Assembly (NCBI GenBank): GCA_013399015.1
Contig: VWZX01013781.1
Coordinates: 372,001 to 436,000 of the forward strand
From: Galbula dea
Taxonomy: Eukaryota > Chordata > Aves > Piciformes > Galbulidae
DNA length: 64,000 bases
Reading direction: 5' to 3'
Shown: in pieces, positions 10,380 to 21,822 of the stretch
Layout of the letters: every line of letters begins with the position of its first letter
Position numbering within the stretch: the first letter of the stretch is position 1
Program-made: the position numbers and the translations under genes
Notes under the pieces: generated by a model
The model's input: the letters and a program-made list of their open reading frames with translations, nothing else
Databases searched by the model: none
What the model was told of the DNA's origin: nothing

Positions 10380-10784
10380 CTTGAGGTGCTCACCGAGCCA
10401 CTTTGCATCATTTTTCAAAAGTCCTGGCTGACTGGGGAGGTACCAGCAGACTGGAAATCAGCCAATGTTACCCCCATATATAAGAAGGGACGGAAGGATG
10501 ATCTGGGAAATTACAGGCCTGTCAGTCTGACTTCTGTGCCAGGAAAGCTGATGGAGCAGATCATCCTGAGTGCGCTTCTGCAGCACTTGCAGAGCAGCCA
10601 GGGGATCGGGTCCACTCAGCATGGCTTCACGAAAGGCAGGTCCTGTATGACTAACCTGATCTCCTTCTATGATGGGGTAACCCGCTTATTAGATGAAGGA
10701 AGGGCTGTGGATGTTGTCTACCTTGACTTTAGCAAGGCGTTTGACACAGTTTCCCACAGCATTCTCCTCGAGAAACTGGCTGCT
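10380..10784 (+). pseudogene. CR1 reverse transcriptase, N-terminal part of the domain
   Basis: Open frame with the non-LTR reverse-transcriptase fingers and palm signatures in order: WKSANVTPIYKKGRKDDLGN (motif 1 region), YRPVSLTSVPGKLMEQII, QHGFTKGRSCMTNL, and the motif A aspartate in YLDFSKAFDTVSHSILLEKL. It lacks the upstream endonuclease domain. The frame is cut by the assembly gap before the catalytic YxDD-type box, so activity cannot be judged. Because the element is 5'-truncated it is not an autonomous gene. Confidence 0.85.
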
Positions 10785-11087
10785 NNNNNNNNNNNNNNNN
10801 NNNNNNNNNNNNNNNNNNNNNNNNNNNNNNNNNNNNNNNNNNNNNNNNNNNNNNNNNNNNNNNNNNNNNNNNNNNNNNNNNNNNNNNNNNNNNNNNNNNN
10901 NNNNNNNNNNNNNNNNNNNNNNNNNNNNNNNNNNNNNNNNNNNNNNNNNNNNNNNNNNNNNNNNNNNNNNNNNNNNNNNNNNNNNNNNNNNNNNNNNNNN
11001 NNNNNNNNNNNNNNNNNNNNNNNNNNNNNNNNNNNNNNNNNNNNNNNNNNNNNNNNNNNNNNNNNNNNNNNNNNNNNNNNNNNNNNN
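10785..11087. other. Assembly gap (303 Ns)
   Basis: A run of 303 N inside the CR1. The frame entering the gap and the frame leaving it do not match if the gap is 303 bases, so the stated size is probably an estimate. Confidence 0.99.
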
Positions 11088-11454
11088 GCAGAGAAGGGCA
11101 ACTAAGCTAGTCAGGGGTCTGGAAAACAGGCCTTATGAGAAGAGGCTTAGGGAGCTGGGGTTGTTTAGCCTGGAGAAGAGGAGGCTGAGGGGAGACCTTA
11201 TCACTCTCTTCAGCTACTTGAAAGGCCATTCTAGGGAGGTGGGTGTTGGCCTCTTCTCCCTTGTGACTAGTGACAGGACTAGAGGGAATGGGTTTAAGCT
11301 GAGCCAGGGTAGGTTTAGATTAGATATTAGGAAGAATTTCTTTACTGAAAGAGTGGTAAGACATTGGAATAGGCTGCCGAGGGAGGTGATGGAGTCACCA
11401 TCCCTGGAGGTTTTTAAGAAGAGGATGGATGTGTTTCTTCAGGGAATGATTTAG
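11088..11454 (+). pseudogene. CR1 ORF2 C-terminal part
   Basis: Open frame from the gap to TAG at 11452-11454, reading the CR1 C-terminal landmarks QRRATKLVRGLENRPYEKRL, RELGLFSLEKRRLRGDLITL, SDRTRGNGFKL, FRLDIRKNFFTERVV and HWNRLPREVMESPSLEVF. The intact frame suggests recent insertion relative to the other copies in the window. Confidence 0.85.
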
Positions 11455-11532
11455 GGGTAAGAGTAGTGTAGGGTTATCAGTTGGACTAGATGATCTTGAG
11501 GGTCCTTTCCAACCATAATGATTCTGTGATTT

Positions 11533-13002
11533 AGTTTGTTAGCAGTCATTTCTTCACTGCTTAAAACTTCAGTGTGGATGGCAGGAGCCAGTTATGGCCC
11601 TAGTTTAGGGAGCAGACCATGGATTGTACAGTTTGGTTTGTTAATGCTCAGGAGGGATCACTATAACATCTTATCTACCAATAAAAAGAAACTTTGCTAG
11701 GCGTTCTCAAACTATAGTACAGAAACTCTGCCCAAACGAAATACCTATACTTAGCACGCTGGTGGGTCTTTCTGAAAACAGGATAAAGATATCCCTGAGT
11801 GTTCATATGTAAATTTGGTCTGAGGCCTTTGTGTTTGATCTGGTTCGGACTCATTCTCATTAAATTGTTCTGTCAGAAGACCTCGGATCATTTTTAGCTG
11901 CCACTGTGACTCACCATTGATGCCAAATTCAAGGTAAGTCCGTTAATGTGAATCAACTGATTTTAAGTTAACCCTACCTGAGGCTGGTATAGTGCAACCT
12001 TTTTATACCTCTGTAGAAATAATGAAAACCACAGGACTATTTCTCTTGGTTTATGTGTCAGGCCATGAATAACAAAATTTTATGTGGAGAAATGTGGTGA
12101 CATAGTAAGCAGCTTTTTTTTCTCTCATATTGACACTTCAGAAGCTGCAGCTGCTGCTAACAGGTGGCATGGCCAGAGTACTGTGTGGGTGAGTAACTGT
12201 GGGTTTCTTGTCTTTCTCTAGTAATAAACCATGCATGTGGCCAAGTTCTTGCACCCACAGAAAGTAAAAACACAGGATGAACTGATAAAAGACATTGCCA
12301 CCAGTCCCTAGCAAAGTTCAGAAGGCATTTGATGGACTTTGTAGTCATGTTATGCTTGTTTTGCATAGATTAGCCTATAAGTGTTTATACTGATCATTAT
12401 TAAAAAAAAAAAAACTCAAAACCCAAAAAAAACCAGACAAGCCCAACAATCCTTTCATGGTTAAAAGAGTTAATAGTGAGTTGCTTTTGCTGTTTCTTCA
12501 GCCCAAACTAAAATTTCCTGAGCACATTCCCCATGTATATACATTTACCACACATTTTTCATAACTCCATGTGATACTGTATAATTGGGATGATGGATGC
12601 ACCTACCTTACCCTAATATATCAATTCTGCTTTTCTCTATAAAGTTCTCTATTCCATTTTCCTTGATACTGATATTGAGGAGGTCACTATTGTTGCTTAA
12701 ATGTGAATTCTTAATAGCTTGTACTGGTTTCACTTCAAGCTGTGACAATTTATGATTTGCCATACACAAAAATAAATAAAACTTTGTGGCCACTAGTTAT
12801 GGAAATATAACTAGCTTGAATTCAGCAACAAGATAAAGTAGTAGCTCTGAATCAAAGGTCAGATAATTAATTTGTGGTGTACTGTAGAATATAGGTTGTC
12901 TAGTTTTTATCCTTTCTGCTTAAATTCAGAGATCTCCCTGAAGCAGAAAGGATCTCCCTGTCAAGACTCCCATTTAGGATTACTGTTTTATTAGGTGCTT
13001 AA
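11533..13002. other. Intergenic sequence, nothing recognised
   Basis: AT-rich unique sequence with an A-rich stretch at about 12400-12435 and a small inverted repeat (CCTTTCTGC near 12911 and GCAGAAAGG near 12943). No supported gene. Confidence 0.5.
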
Positions 13003-13170
13003 GATTTAAGATCATGGAAGGACTAAATGAAGTTGGAAGGGACCTCAGGAGGTCTGTAGTCTAATGTCATGGTCAGAGCAGGGTCAGCTCTGGTGTCCAG
13101 TCTAGTCTTGAAAAACTCCAAGGCTGACAGTTGCGCAGCTTTTCCAGGCAACACTACCTTCCTTAATTTT
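13003..13170 (-). repeat. Old CR1 LINE 3' fragment
   Basis: Antisense CR1 tail, strongly decayed: GAAGTTGGAAGGGACCTCAG, GGTCAGAGCAGGGTCAG, a CTCCAAGGCTGACAG stretch, then TTTTCCAGGCAACACTACC. Confidence 0.75.
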
Positions 13171-15835
13171 TTTTTTTGCATATTTATCCATATTCCCTTT
13201 GCTTTGGTACCTTAGCTACATTTTAGCCTCAAATAGTCAATACACACTTGAAAAACCCCACCTGTTTCTTTATATTTGGGAGAAAGGCAGATTTTAATCT
13301 TTTATCTGTGCAAATCTAGAAGGTGAGCAGACAATTTCTACAGCAGAACCTTATATAATTAAGTATCCCAAAAAACACTTGGGCATTCTTGTATGTACAT
13401 TTCATATATGTGTGAGAAAACTCCTTAGTTCTCTGAAACTGTTTTCCAGCAGAATAGAAGAACAATTCCGGCAAAATTTTAGAATTATTAATACCACAGC
13501 TCTGTGAATAAGAATTGATTATTCAGTGTGAATAGAGGAAGTGATTAATGAATGCTGCTCAGGAAGATGCAAATGTTTTATAGTGTGAGTCACAGTGAGC
13601 TATGTCTATTTAATAAAAAGAATAACAATAAGTGAAAATAAGTTGAGCTTCATCAGCATATTTAGTTAGCTGAAAATAGAAATTTATTTTTTAACAGATG
13701 GAAAACAATTTTTTGAGCTGAAAGGCTCCCTTTCTCCCTAACTTGGAGGTAATGTAAATGTCAAACACTAGTCAAAAGTTATATGTGTTATCTGGTTATT
13801 AATTGACAGCCTCCTGAGCAGTAACTGCTGGCATCCTTTTATCTTGCTTTGAGACTGAAGGTTGATCTCTTTAGAGCCTGTCACTGTCACTCCTATGTCA
13901 GGCATTTGGAGTGTTTCCCTGAAGAGATTAAGGATGCTGTACTGCACCACTTTTTGACCATTCTATTGAAAATAAACCTGGGTTATTTGATTAGCATATC
14001 TCAATATAGTGGTATTATGTAATAAACAATGCAAAATATATTTCATAGGCTGTTAGCTCTTCATTTTGATTTACAAGGAAGAGCAAGTGAAAGAAAACTT
14101 GATGCAGAAGTAACATAAGCCTGGTTTCAACAGCTCACGAAGCTGCTAGGTGGCAACTTTCTGACAATCAGAATTTATGCTGCTTTGCTCTGCCTCCATG
14201 CAGCTGCAGTAACACTAGATGGCTCTTTTCCTGTGTGCTGCTCTTTCCAACTTTTATTTAAAAAGAAAATAAACTGAAGAAACATTTTGCTTTGTAAAAT
14301 AAACATAGAAGTTACAGCTGCTTACTTAAAATGACCCACCTCAGAGTTGTAAAGAATACACTTCTCAGGCCAGATCAACAAAACTTCCAGTGAATCTCCG
14401 GGTGTGTCTGTACTGTCTAGTGTATAACAGTAAAATGTGGACACAATGGGGAATGGAGCTTCACTTGGGATATACTGGCTCAAGTTCATAATGCAACTGC
14501 TCTGCTGTGCCAACAGGATGATGTGATTGTATTGATTTCTGAGTTGTACTGGCTCCTGGGATGCCAAATCTGAGCAACTAACCATACAGTTGTTTAAAAT
14601 AGGGCTTTTCTTTAACCTAGCAGATTTTTCTGAGTCTGTCTATGCCAGATCTTACCTTATGGGATCAAGCTTATCATGTAACATGAGTTGGCCCTTCTGA
14701 TGCTAGCTAACAACACTGGTTGCTAACTGGCATGCTCTCTTAATCATTCTTTTATTTACAGAACCCTGTGGGGTTTCAGTTGTTGAACAAAAAACATTGT
14801 TGGTTCTTTCCCTAATTCTGATATATGAATCTGTCTGTGTACTCAGTGAAAGGAACACGGGTGATACACTGGCAATACAAAAATTCACCCAAAATGCACA
14901 ATAAGGCTATTCAATCACCATTTTTAATGATTCAGATAATAGCCACGTACTTGTGTTTTAGACATGGTTTGTCACATGCATGTATTTGGGAGACTATAAC
15001 TTCAGTAGAGAGACTATTTATAAATAAATAGTACTAAGTTGACTATTTTTAAAGTTTTCCATAGGCTGATACGTGCAGTGAAGTGCCTCAGGAGAATGCT
15101 GGACACATAATGCAACAGCAGCATTAAAAAAGACTTTAGTGTGAAGGTGCAGGTGCATTCACTGAGAAAAAGCAGTATTTCCCAGAACAGAGGAGTAGAA
15201 TTTGACTTGTAGGCCTCTCATACAGGAATCAAAAGGTACTACTGCTACATGCAAGGTGGAAAATATAAAGATAAAATACTGGTACAGCAAAGTAGATCAG
15301 TGATTTCTCCTTTTAGTCAGCTCAGTGAGCTGAGTCCTGAATCCTTTCCAGGATGCCTAAGAAAATGTAAGCTGGAAAATTACCCCATGAGTCCTGAATG
15401 TACACTCAGCCAAGTCACCTTTGACAGAAGCGAGGGCTGCAGAACCGTGAGGAATGGTCTGTGTAAAGACACGTGCAGATTTTCCTTGAAGAAACCCTTC
15501 TATCCTTTTTAAACTGGTTAAGAATTACAATTGTATTTTCACCTGGGCAGCGTTGTATGTATACCACACCATCCAGTGTCCTCCATTGAAGGCATATGCT
15601 GGGATGCAGGGCTGTTCGATGCAGCAGCTCCTGGCTTAGGCTGAATTACAGACTTGGCAGCAGTGAGGAACCACTGCCATGTGAGGAGGTGTGTACTCCT
15701 GAAGAGGTAACTTCTGCCGCAATTCCTGTTCCCGGCTGTGTGTGGAGCAGTGTTCCAGCTGGGCTGCAGGCTGCATTGTGGCTGAGCAGCTGGCAGGAGA
15801 AATCTTGCGTCTTTGGGAACGGCATCCCGCACTTC
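13171..15835. other. Intergenic sequence, nothing recognised
   Basis: AT-rich unique sequence. Small open frames of 60-100 codons occur but overlap on both strands and match no family I know. Confidence 0.5.
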
Positions 15836-15925
15836 ATAGAATCATAGAATCTTTTAGGTTGGAAAAGACCTTGAAGATCATTGACTCCAACTGTTAACCT
15901 GGCACTGCCAAGTCCACCACTTCCC
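15836..15925 (-). repeat. CR1 LINE 3' tail
   Basis: Starts with the diagnostic antisense CR1 end TCATAGAATCATAGAATC, then GGTTGGAAAAGACCTTGAAG and CACTGCCAAGTCCACCAC. Only the last ~90 bp of an element is present. Confidence 0.85.
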
Positions 15926-18900
15926 ACTGAATTTTCTGCTAGCACACCTCTAATTCAGGAAAGAAAATTATAACACAGTTCTTTAAAGGATGCTCCCCTC
16001 TGCATTATGTTATTCTAACTTCCGGACTAATTTCAGAGAGTGGTGACAGTGAGAGTTACACCTTGTATTCTGTGTGGTTTTGACTTTTTAGTGGACAAAG
16101 TGCTGAGCAACCTGAGGTTACTTTAAAGCTAGTCCTGCTTCATGACAAGTAGAGCAAGGTGACCTCCGGCGTGTTCTTCCAGCCTAAACTATCCTGTGAC
16201 TCTTATGTGTAATTTATTTTAATGAAAGCTTTGTGTAGCTAAAGCGACCCAGAACAAACCATACTGCTTTATTGTATGCAATACCATGGATTTGTTGCCA
16301 ATGGAACAACTTCCAGTGCTGCTTTTCAGATTTTACTGTCCCCCTTCTTGTTGGTGTGTCATTTTGGTAATGTTCGTGGCAGAAGAGTAGATAGGTGCCT
16401 GTCAGGGCTCATTTCAGCTCACTTCACAGCTGTGAAAAAGAGTAGTTATGGACATGTCATCTGAAGCTATTTCTTCCAATAATTTATGCTGAATATCTTT
16501 AGAGGGAACATGAAAATATTACTTTTGAGTGATGCAAATTCATATTTTATGTCATTTTCAGTTCCTATGGGTATATAAAATTTTCAGTGGGTATGATTTA
16601 TACACAAAGCTAATTACAATCCATTGTGAAGACAGCTTTAAAAAAATCAATGTAAAAAATAACAGTTACACATAAATGAAAGAGAAGCAAAAAGTGCAGC
16701 CACAAGCTATTACACACATAATGAAAATGGATTTATTGCTCAAGCTTTTTATTACCTTCTATTATTAAACCATTAAGAAGGTCCCTTAAGTTTAATCCAA
16801 ACTGGAAAAGACACATTCACATGCACATATATATGATATTCTAGGCAAATATATACTAAAGGAACATTGTGAGAATTAAAGCTTGCAGAAGAAGATTAAA
16901 AATTATGATTCCCACATTTCAGAAGTCAGCATGATGTGTCTGTCAACAAATTATAAAATCGAAAATGTTCAGAAACTGTGGAAAAGTCAGGAATTGCAGG
17001 GTTTTAGCACTGGAACATACACATATAAGTTAAATCCTAGGTTTGTAGTAGCCTAGCACAATTCTTTGATTCTAATGGCACTAGCCACTCAAAAATCTAA
17101 GGATGTACAGTCCCAGAGAAATAATGGGTCACTGAACACTTAAGTAACTGCAAAGTTGTGGTTTACATCTGTATATGAAGAGATTAAAATATGTGTATTT
17201 CTGGAGCTTTACACCTGTGTATTGAAGTGATTGCACATAATTAGCAATGTGATTATCAAATATGTTTTCACATACTGCATATAATTAGACTTACAGAAAC
17301 ACACTACATTTAGAATATTTTAATGTAGATAAACTTTGAGGGCAAAAATGAAGTGTTATTAACAAAATGAAAATCCTTTAACCCCTAATGTGCTAGCTTC
17401 TCTTAATGGTATCTCCAGTATCCTCCTGTTCGTAGAGGGATTCCCAGCCAAAGCAAACTTATTGCAATGGTGAGGTAAGAGCCAGTGGGATGTGTTGTGC
17501 AGGCTTTTTCACCCCTCCCTAGTGCTGCTGAAGCAGTGATGGGCAGTTCCATGCTATGGGACACTGAAGATGCAGAAAAGAAAAAGGAGGTGACAGGATT
17601 AATGCTGAATGCATTCTTGGTGCAGACTCTTTTGAGTATCTTGTCACTAAAATAAAAGAGTCAGGCACCTACACAGGTATTTGGCTAACTTCTAGGATTA
17701 TACACAGGTATATATAGTAATCAGCTATTACTGTTACCTTACACTAAGGAAAAATTATGTTCATCTCTATGTTTGTAATAAAGCTAGGTTTCTAACTGCA
17801 AACTGCAGCTTTATTTCAGTTTTTCATTCTTTGATGATGACTTCCTAGAGTAAATGAAGTTAAATCAGAAATCCACTGCTCGTGCTGGTAATTCACATTT
17901 GTAAACTGCTGTTCATGCTGGAATTTTGATAATTCTGACAGCTATCATAAACAATTGACTATATTGTATTAGGCTGATATAAGTAGGCCTCATGAAAGGA
18001 TTAAATGATAGGTCATGATATTGCAAATGATACTGCAGAACAAAAAGTCAGATCCTGCCTGCTAGAGGCCCTAGCAAACAAAACAAAAGAGTCTTCCAAA
18101 AGTAAGTGTAAGCTCCCATTTTCTCCACATTTTTGCTATAAACTTGGGGTTCTCAAACACATTATTAAAGGGATGGAATTATGATATCTCTAGACAACTT
18201 GCATCCTGCTATTTCTTACCAGTTGGGAGAGAGGATGATTATTATGTTAGGAACATCTGTATTTAAATTAAATAGCTTTAAAGCATATGAAATTCCATGT
18301 TATAAATGTCAAAATATCTTAATGCCTGTTAATTCCCACTTGTGCTTGCACATAGCCATGGATAAATGTGCAGGACTGGTAATTGTTTTACAGATCGAAT
18401 TCTGATATTTCACTCAGCATTAGTGGTCTGCAAACAACAGTGTGACTACACTGCTGTGGGCCACCTCTGTCTTCTTTTAGCAGTGCAATTTTTACTCTGT
18501 TTCACCTTTGGTTTTGCCACAAAACAATATACAATGTTGGTAGCCTGTAGGTACATGCTTCTCCTCTCTAAGCCATTTCAGCTTTGGGTGCCCTTAGACC
18601 CCTTGGCCAAACAAGTTGCTTCAACCAACCTGTGTTTTGATCTCCTTTGCTGCCAGCCAAAGAATTATTCCCTCATTTTTTGCCAGTTCTTAATCTGAAC
18701 AAACACTCAAGCAATCTTTACCTCAACTGTCTTCTGAATTTACAGTTTATTCATCTCAAACCTCTCACAGTCTTGGGCAATTTTTCTTCCCTCTCATATT
18801 TTTTACCTAGTCATTGGTCTGTCACAGACAGACTGCAAGGCCAACAGATCCCTCCCTCTGCTGAGGGTTAGGGGAACTATACATATTTTGACATTTGCTT

Positions 18901-21329
18901 CCACAATTTGCCATTATAGATTAAAATTCCCAGTTCTTATGGTAACTACAGTTCTTAGCATACTTTAATCCATGATCATAAGATAAATTAGTGCTGGAGG
19001 CAGGCATCTCAAACCAAGACTTCAAACTGAGTATGAGTATCTAACCTGTCACCTACAGTATTTGTGATTTTCACTGTGAGTTTTGTAGGTCGGCCAGATA
19101 GGAGGTAATGAGCGTAATTCCACTGCAGCTCCAGTTGTGAAATAACTTAACATCCCCTCATAATTAAACCTGAATTCCTCTCAGCATTTTCCAGAATTCC
19201 AGCTAAACTTTTAACAGATGGCAGGACCAGTATTTCACTGATCTTGGTAAGATAATTTAGAGAATAACTTTTATGAACACATGAAAAGACAACATTAAAT
19301 CTTTGTATAGCTATACATTAGGGAAAAACCACTGATTGCATGCCTTCAGGGGCTTATAGAATGATAGATTAATAAGAAAGAGTTAAGAAAAATCCCCAAA
19401 CAAGAGTTGGAGTCCTTCTCAGAGAGGGCTGAATTGTTCTAAAAATTCCTGTAGTGACACATGGAAAAAAAAGCAGTCTTGATTTCAAACTTCAAAGTAT
19501 CCAGGTCAGCTTGCTGAAGTGAATCCAAGAAAGGCCTAGTAAGAAATAGTAGCAACCCAGGAAGCGATAATGGTTCTGAACTTGCTGTGATTTTCAGTAA
19601 GGAGTTGGAGGTCAGTTATAAAAGAAAGGTTCAGACTTGTGGACAGCTGTGAAAGCCAGATAGGGGTGATGGAAGTTGAGCCTGAGCTACCACTTCCAAT
19701 GCTTTTCTCCATTTTCCATCCCACATAGATCAGATGAAAAAGATGAAAGAGTTTGAGATCAAATACTACAGAAATAACTTTTCCATCTGGGAGAGGGAAA
19801 CTTCTTTTAAGATTTGTTGTTGTTGCTATTGGGGCTTTTGGGGTTTGTTTTTGGGATTTTTTTTAACATCACATCACAAAGACTGAAAAGATGAACAGAA
19901 AAGGAAGGAGAGGAGCCCCAATGGATCATTTCTAATATTACTTCAGATTTATTTCTCGGAAGACACTAAATTTTCTATACTTCATACAAAGCTGTGATGG
20001 GGATTTGGATCAAGTTAGATCATCTTTATTCATAGCATGTCTAAAAGTCAGTCCTGTAGGGCAAGGTATTGCCTGAACAGCTTTGAAAACTTTAATAATT
20101 TGACTTCTAGACACAAACAGGTGCTCAAGATAAACTGATAGTAAGAGAAATTATGTTAGATGGGGACTTGCAGATTAAAACCACCTGAAAGGAAGCAAAA
20201 CATTTTTCTGTGATGGTAGGAAGAAAGTATTGCTGCGCTGCATCATCACCAGGTGGCAGTGTTACACAGTTTTGCAACTACCGTACCTTACTGTGTGAGA
20301 AGTTTTGGGGTCTTGGGAGGAATACTGCTGGAGATATACATATATTATTTTTTGCTAGGCAGAAGGAAGCGTGTAGCAGTTTCAGAAGAGACAGCTCTGT
20401 CTGCATTGATCTCTCTGATCAGAGTCAATTCTTGGGAGGAGGTTACAGTCTGGGAACTTGGGTATTGATTTGGACACCCTTCATCTTTAAACGGAATTTA
20501 TTGCATGCTGTTACACTGTTCTTACAGAGAAAAACGAAAGACTACATGTAAATGCAGTAGTGATATCCTTCACGTGATTGACAGTGATTGAATCTGTAGC
20601 ATTTCTACATGCACTCAAACCTGGGAAAATAAATGTGGATGTGGTATAGATGACATGTCTGTGATCTGTAATAAGTCCAGAAAAGCTCCTCTGCACTCCA
20701 GAGTCTGCATCATAAATATTGCAGGATTCAGAAGGCTGAGGGCTGGAAGAAGTGCCTATAAGTATGTCTAAGTTCTGTGCACAAAATGGAAGTGGGAGAG
20801 CAATTTGCTGTGTCTGTCCTGTTAAATGCTTTCCTCAGGCTGTCTTCATGTTGCAGATTCTGGTTATAAACAGCACACACGAACAACCCTAGGTTTAGGG
20901 TTTTGGAGATTACAAAAAACACCCTGCATTTCGTACACACTGCTTTGTCCCTTTGGTGCAGGACCAGCATTTGCTGCTAGTCATTTGATATTGCATCTAT
21001 CAATAACTGGAATATTTGTAACTCCACTCTAAGTACCTTCCCAGTCACCAACTCTGTCTGGCCATATTGTAAAGCTGTGCACGTCTTTTGAACAGTAACA
21101 GCAGCCAGAGGCTTTTTGGCTAATTTGCAGGCTCTGGTCACGCTGCACATCATCCTTACTACAGTTCTGCTTATAGCTAGATACCGGCAAGACTTGTTGC
21201 CTGTCCCTACAGTCACCCCATTCTCTAGGAAGTGGGCTCCAGTAAGCCCCAGGTGTGGCCCTACATGCCAGAGATTTTCTTTGTTAGCTAGCATACTGTA
21301 ACTACAACCTGAGTTTTTTAACGTATGCC
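15926..21329. other. Intergenic sequence, largely unique
   Basis: Mostly AT-rich. A G/T-rich low-complexity run lies at about 19815-19863. No gene, RNA gene or further mobile element was recognised. Some of the quieter AT-rich blocks (for example 16480-17350) could be conserved non-coding sequence, but that needs a cross-species alignment. Confidence 0.5.
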
Positions 21330-21822
21330 ACTTCACTGTCACCACTGATGGCTGTGGCAGAAGTCCCAGACTGGAGTCAGCAGCAGATGAGAACCAGAGT
21401 CAGGAGCTGGATTCTGGAACTGGATTCAGGAATTCATCAAAGACAGAATAGAGAGAGTCCTCCTCAGAAGCTGGCCAAGAGAGTTCGACCCTCATGATCG
21501 CTCAGCTTTATACTGAATCTGACATATGTGGAAAGGAATACCTCGTTGGTCAGTTTAGTGTCACCTGTCTTGTTCGCTCCTCCAACAGGTGCAGCCTTTT
21601 ATTTTCTGCACCTCCAACACAGTACACAAGATTTAACAGTGACCTTGATCTGCATACCAGTCCTTGCTAGTAACTATACACCTCAAGCCTTAGCACTACC
21701 AGAAGCAGACACTGTGTGAAAACATGCTGTTGTCTTCAGAAATCGCCGTTAGTTAGAAAAGACTTAGCTAAAAAATAAAATCACTAAACAGAATTAGTTC
21801 TGTTCTAACTCAAACTAGGGCA
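21330..21822 (+). mobile_element. ERVL-like LTR remnant, 5' part degraded
   Basis: The 3' half aligns by eye with the solo LTR at 35391-36083: GTCAGTTTAGTGTCACCTGT, GGTGCAGCCTTTTATTTTCT, ATTTAACAGTGACCTTG, then AATAAAATCACTAAACAGAA and TTAGTTCTGTTCTAACTCAA, ending CTAGGGCA. The ending matches the avian ERVL LTR 3' terminus (consensus ending ...ACCAGGACA). The 5' boundary is uncertain and no clear target duplication was found, so this may be truncated or an older copy. Confidence 0.7.

Larger units (their letters stand above)
10375..11532 (+). mobile_element. Relatively young CR1 LINE, 5'-truncated, with assembly gap
   Basis: A plus-strand CR1 that starts abruptly in the reverse-transcriptase domain (EVLTEPLCIIFQKSW) and runs to a typical CR1 3' end (TTGGACTAGATGATCTTGAGG, then AATGATTCTGTGATT). 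Both coding parts are open, unlike the other CR1 fragments in the window. The middle is replaced by Ns at 10785-11087. The 5' truncation is the usual outcome of target-primed reverse transcription. Confidence 0.92.

Noticed and set aside
10718..11101. Minus-strand open frame across the assembly gap
   Set aside because: It consists almost wholly of unknown bases and is antisense to the CR1 coding frame.
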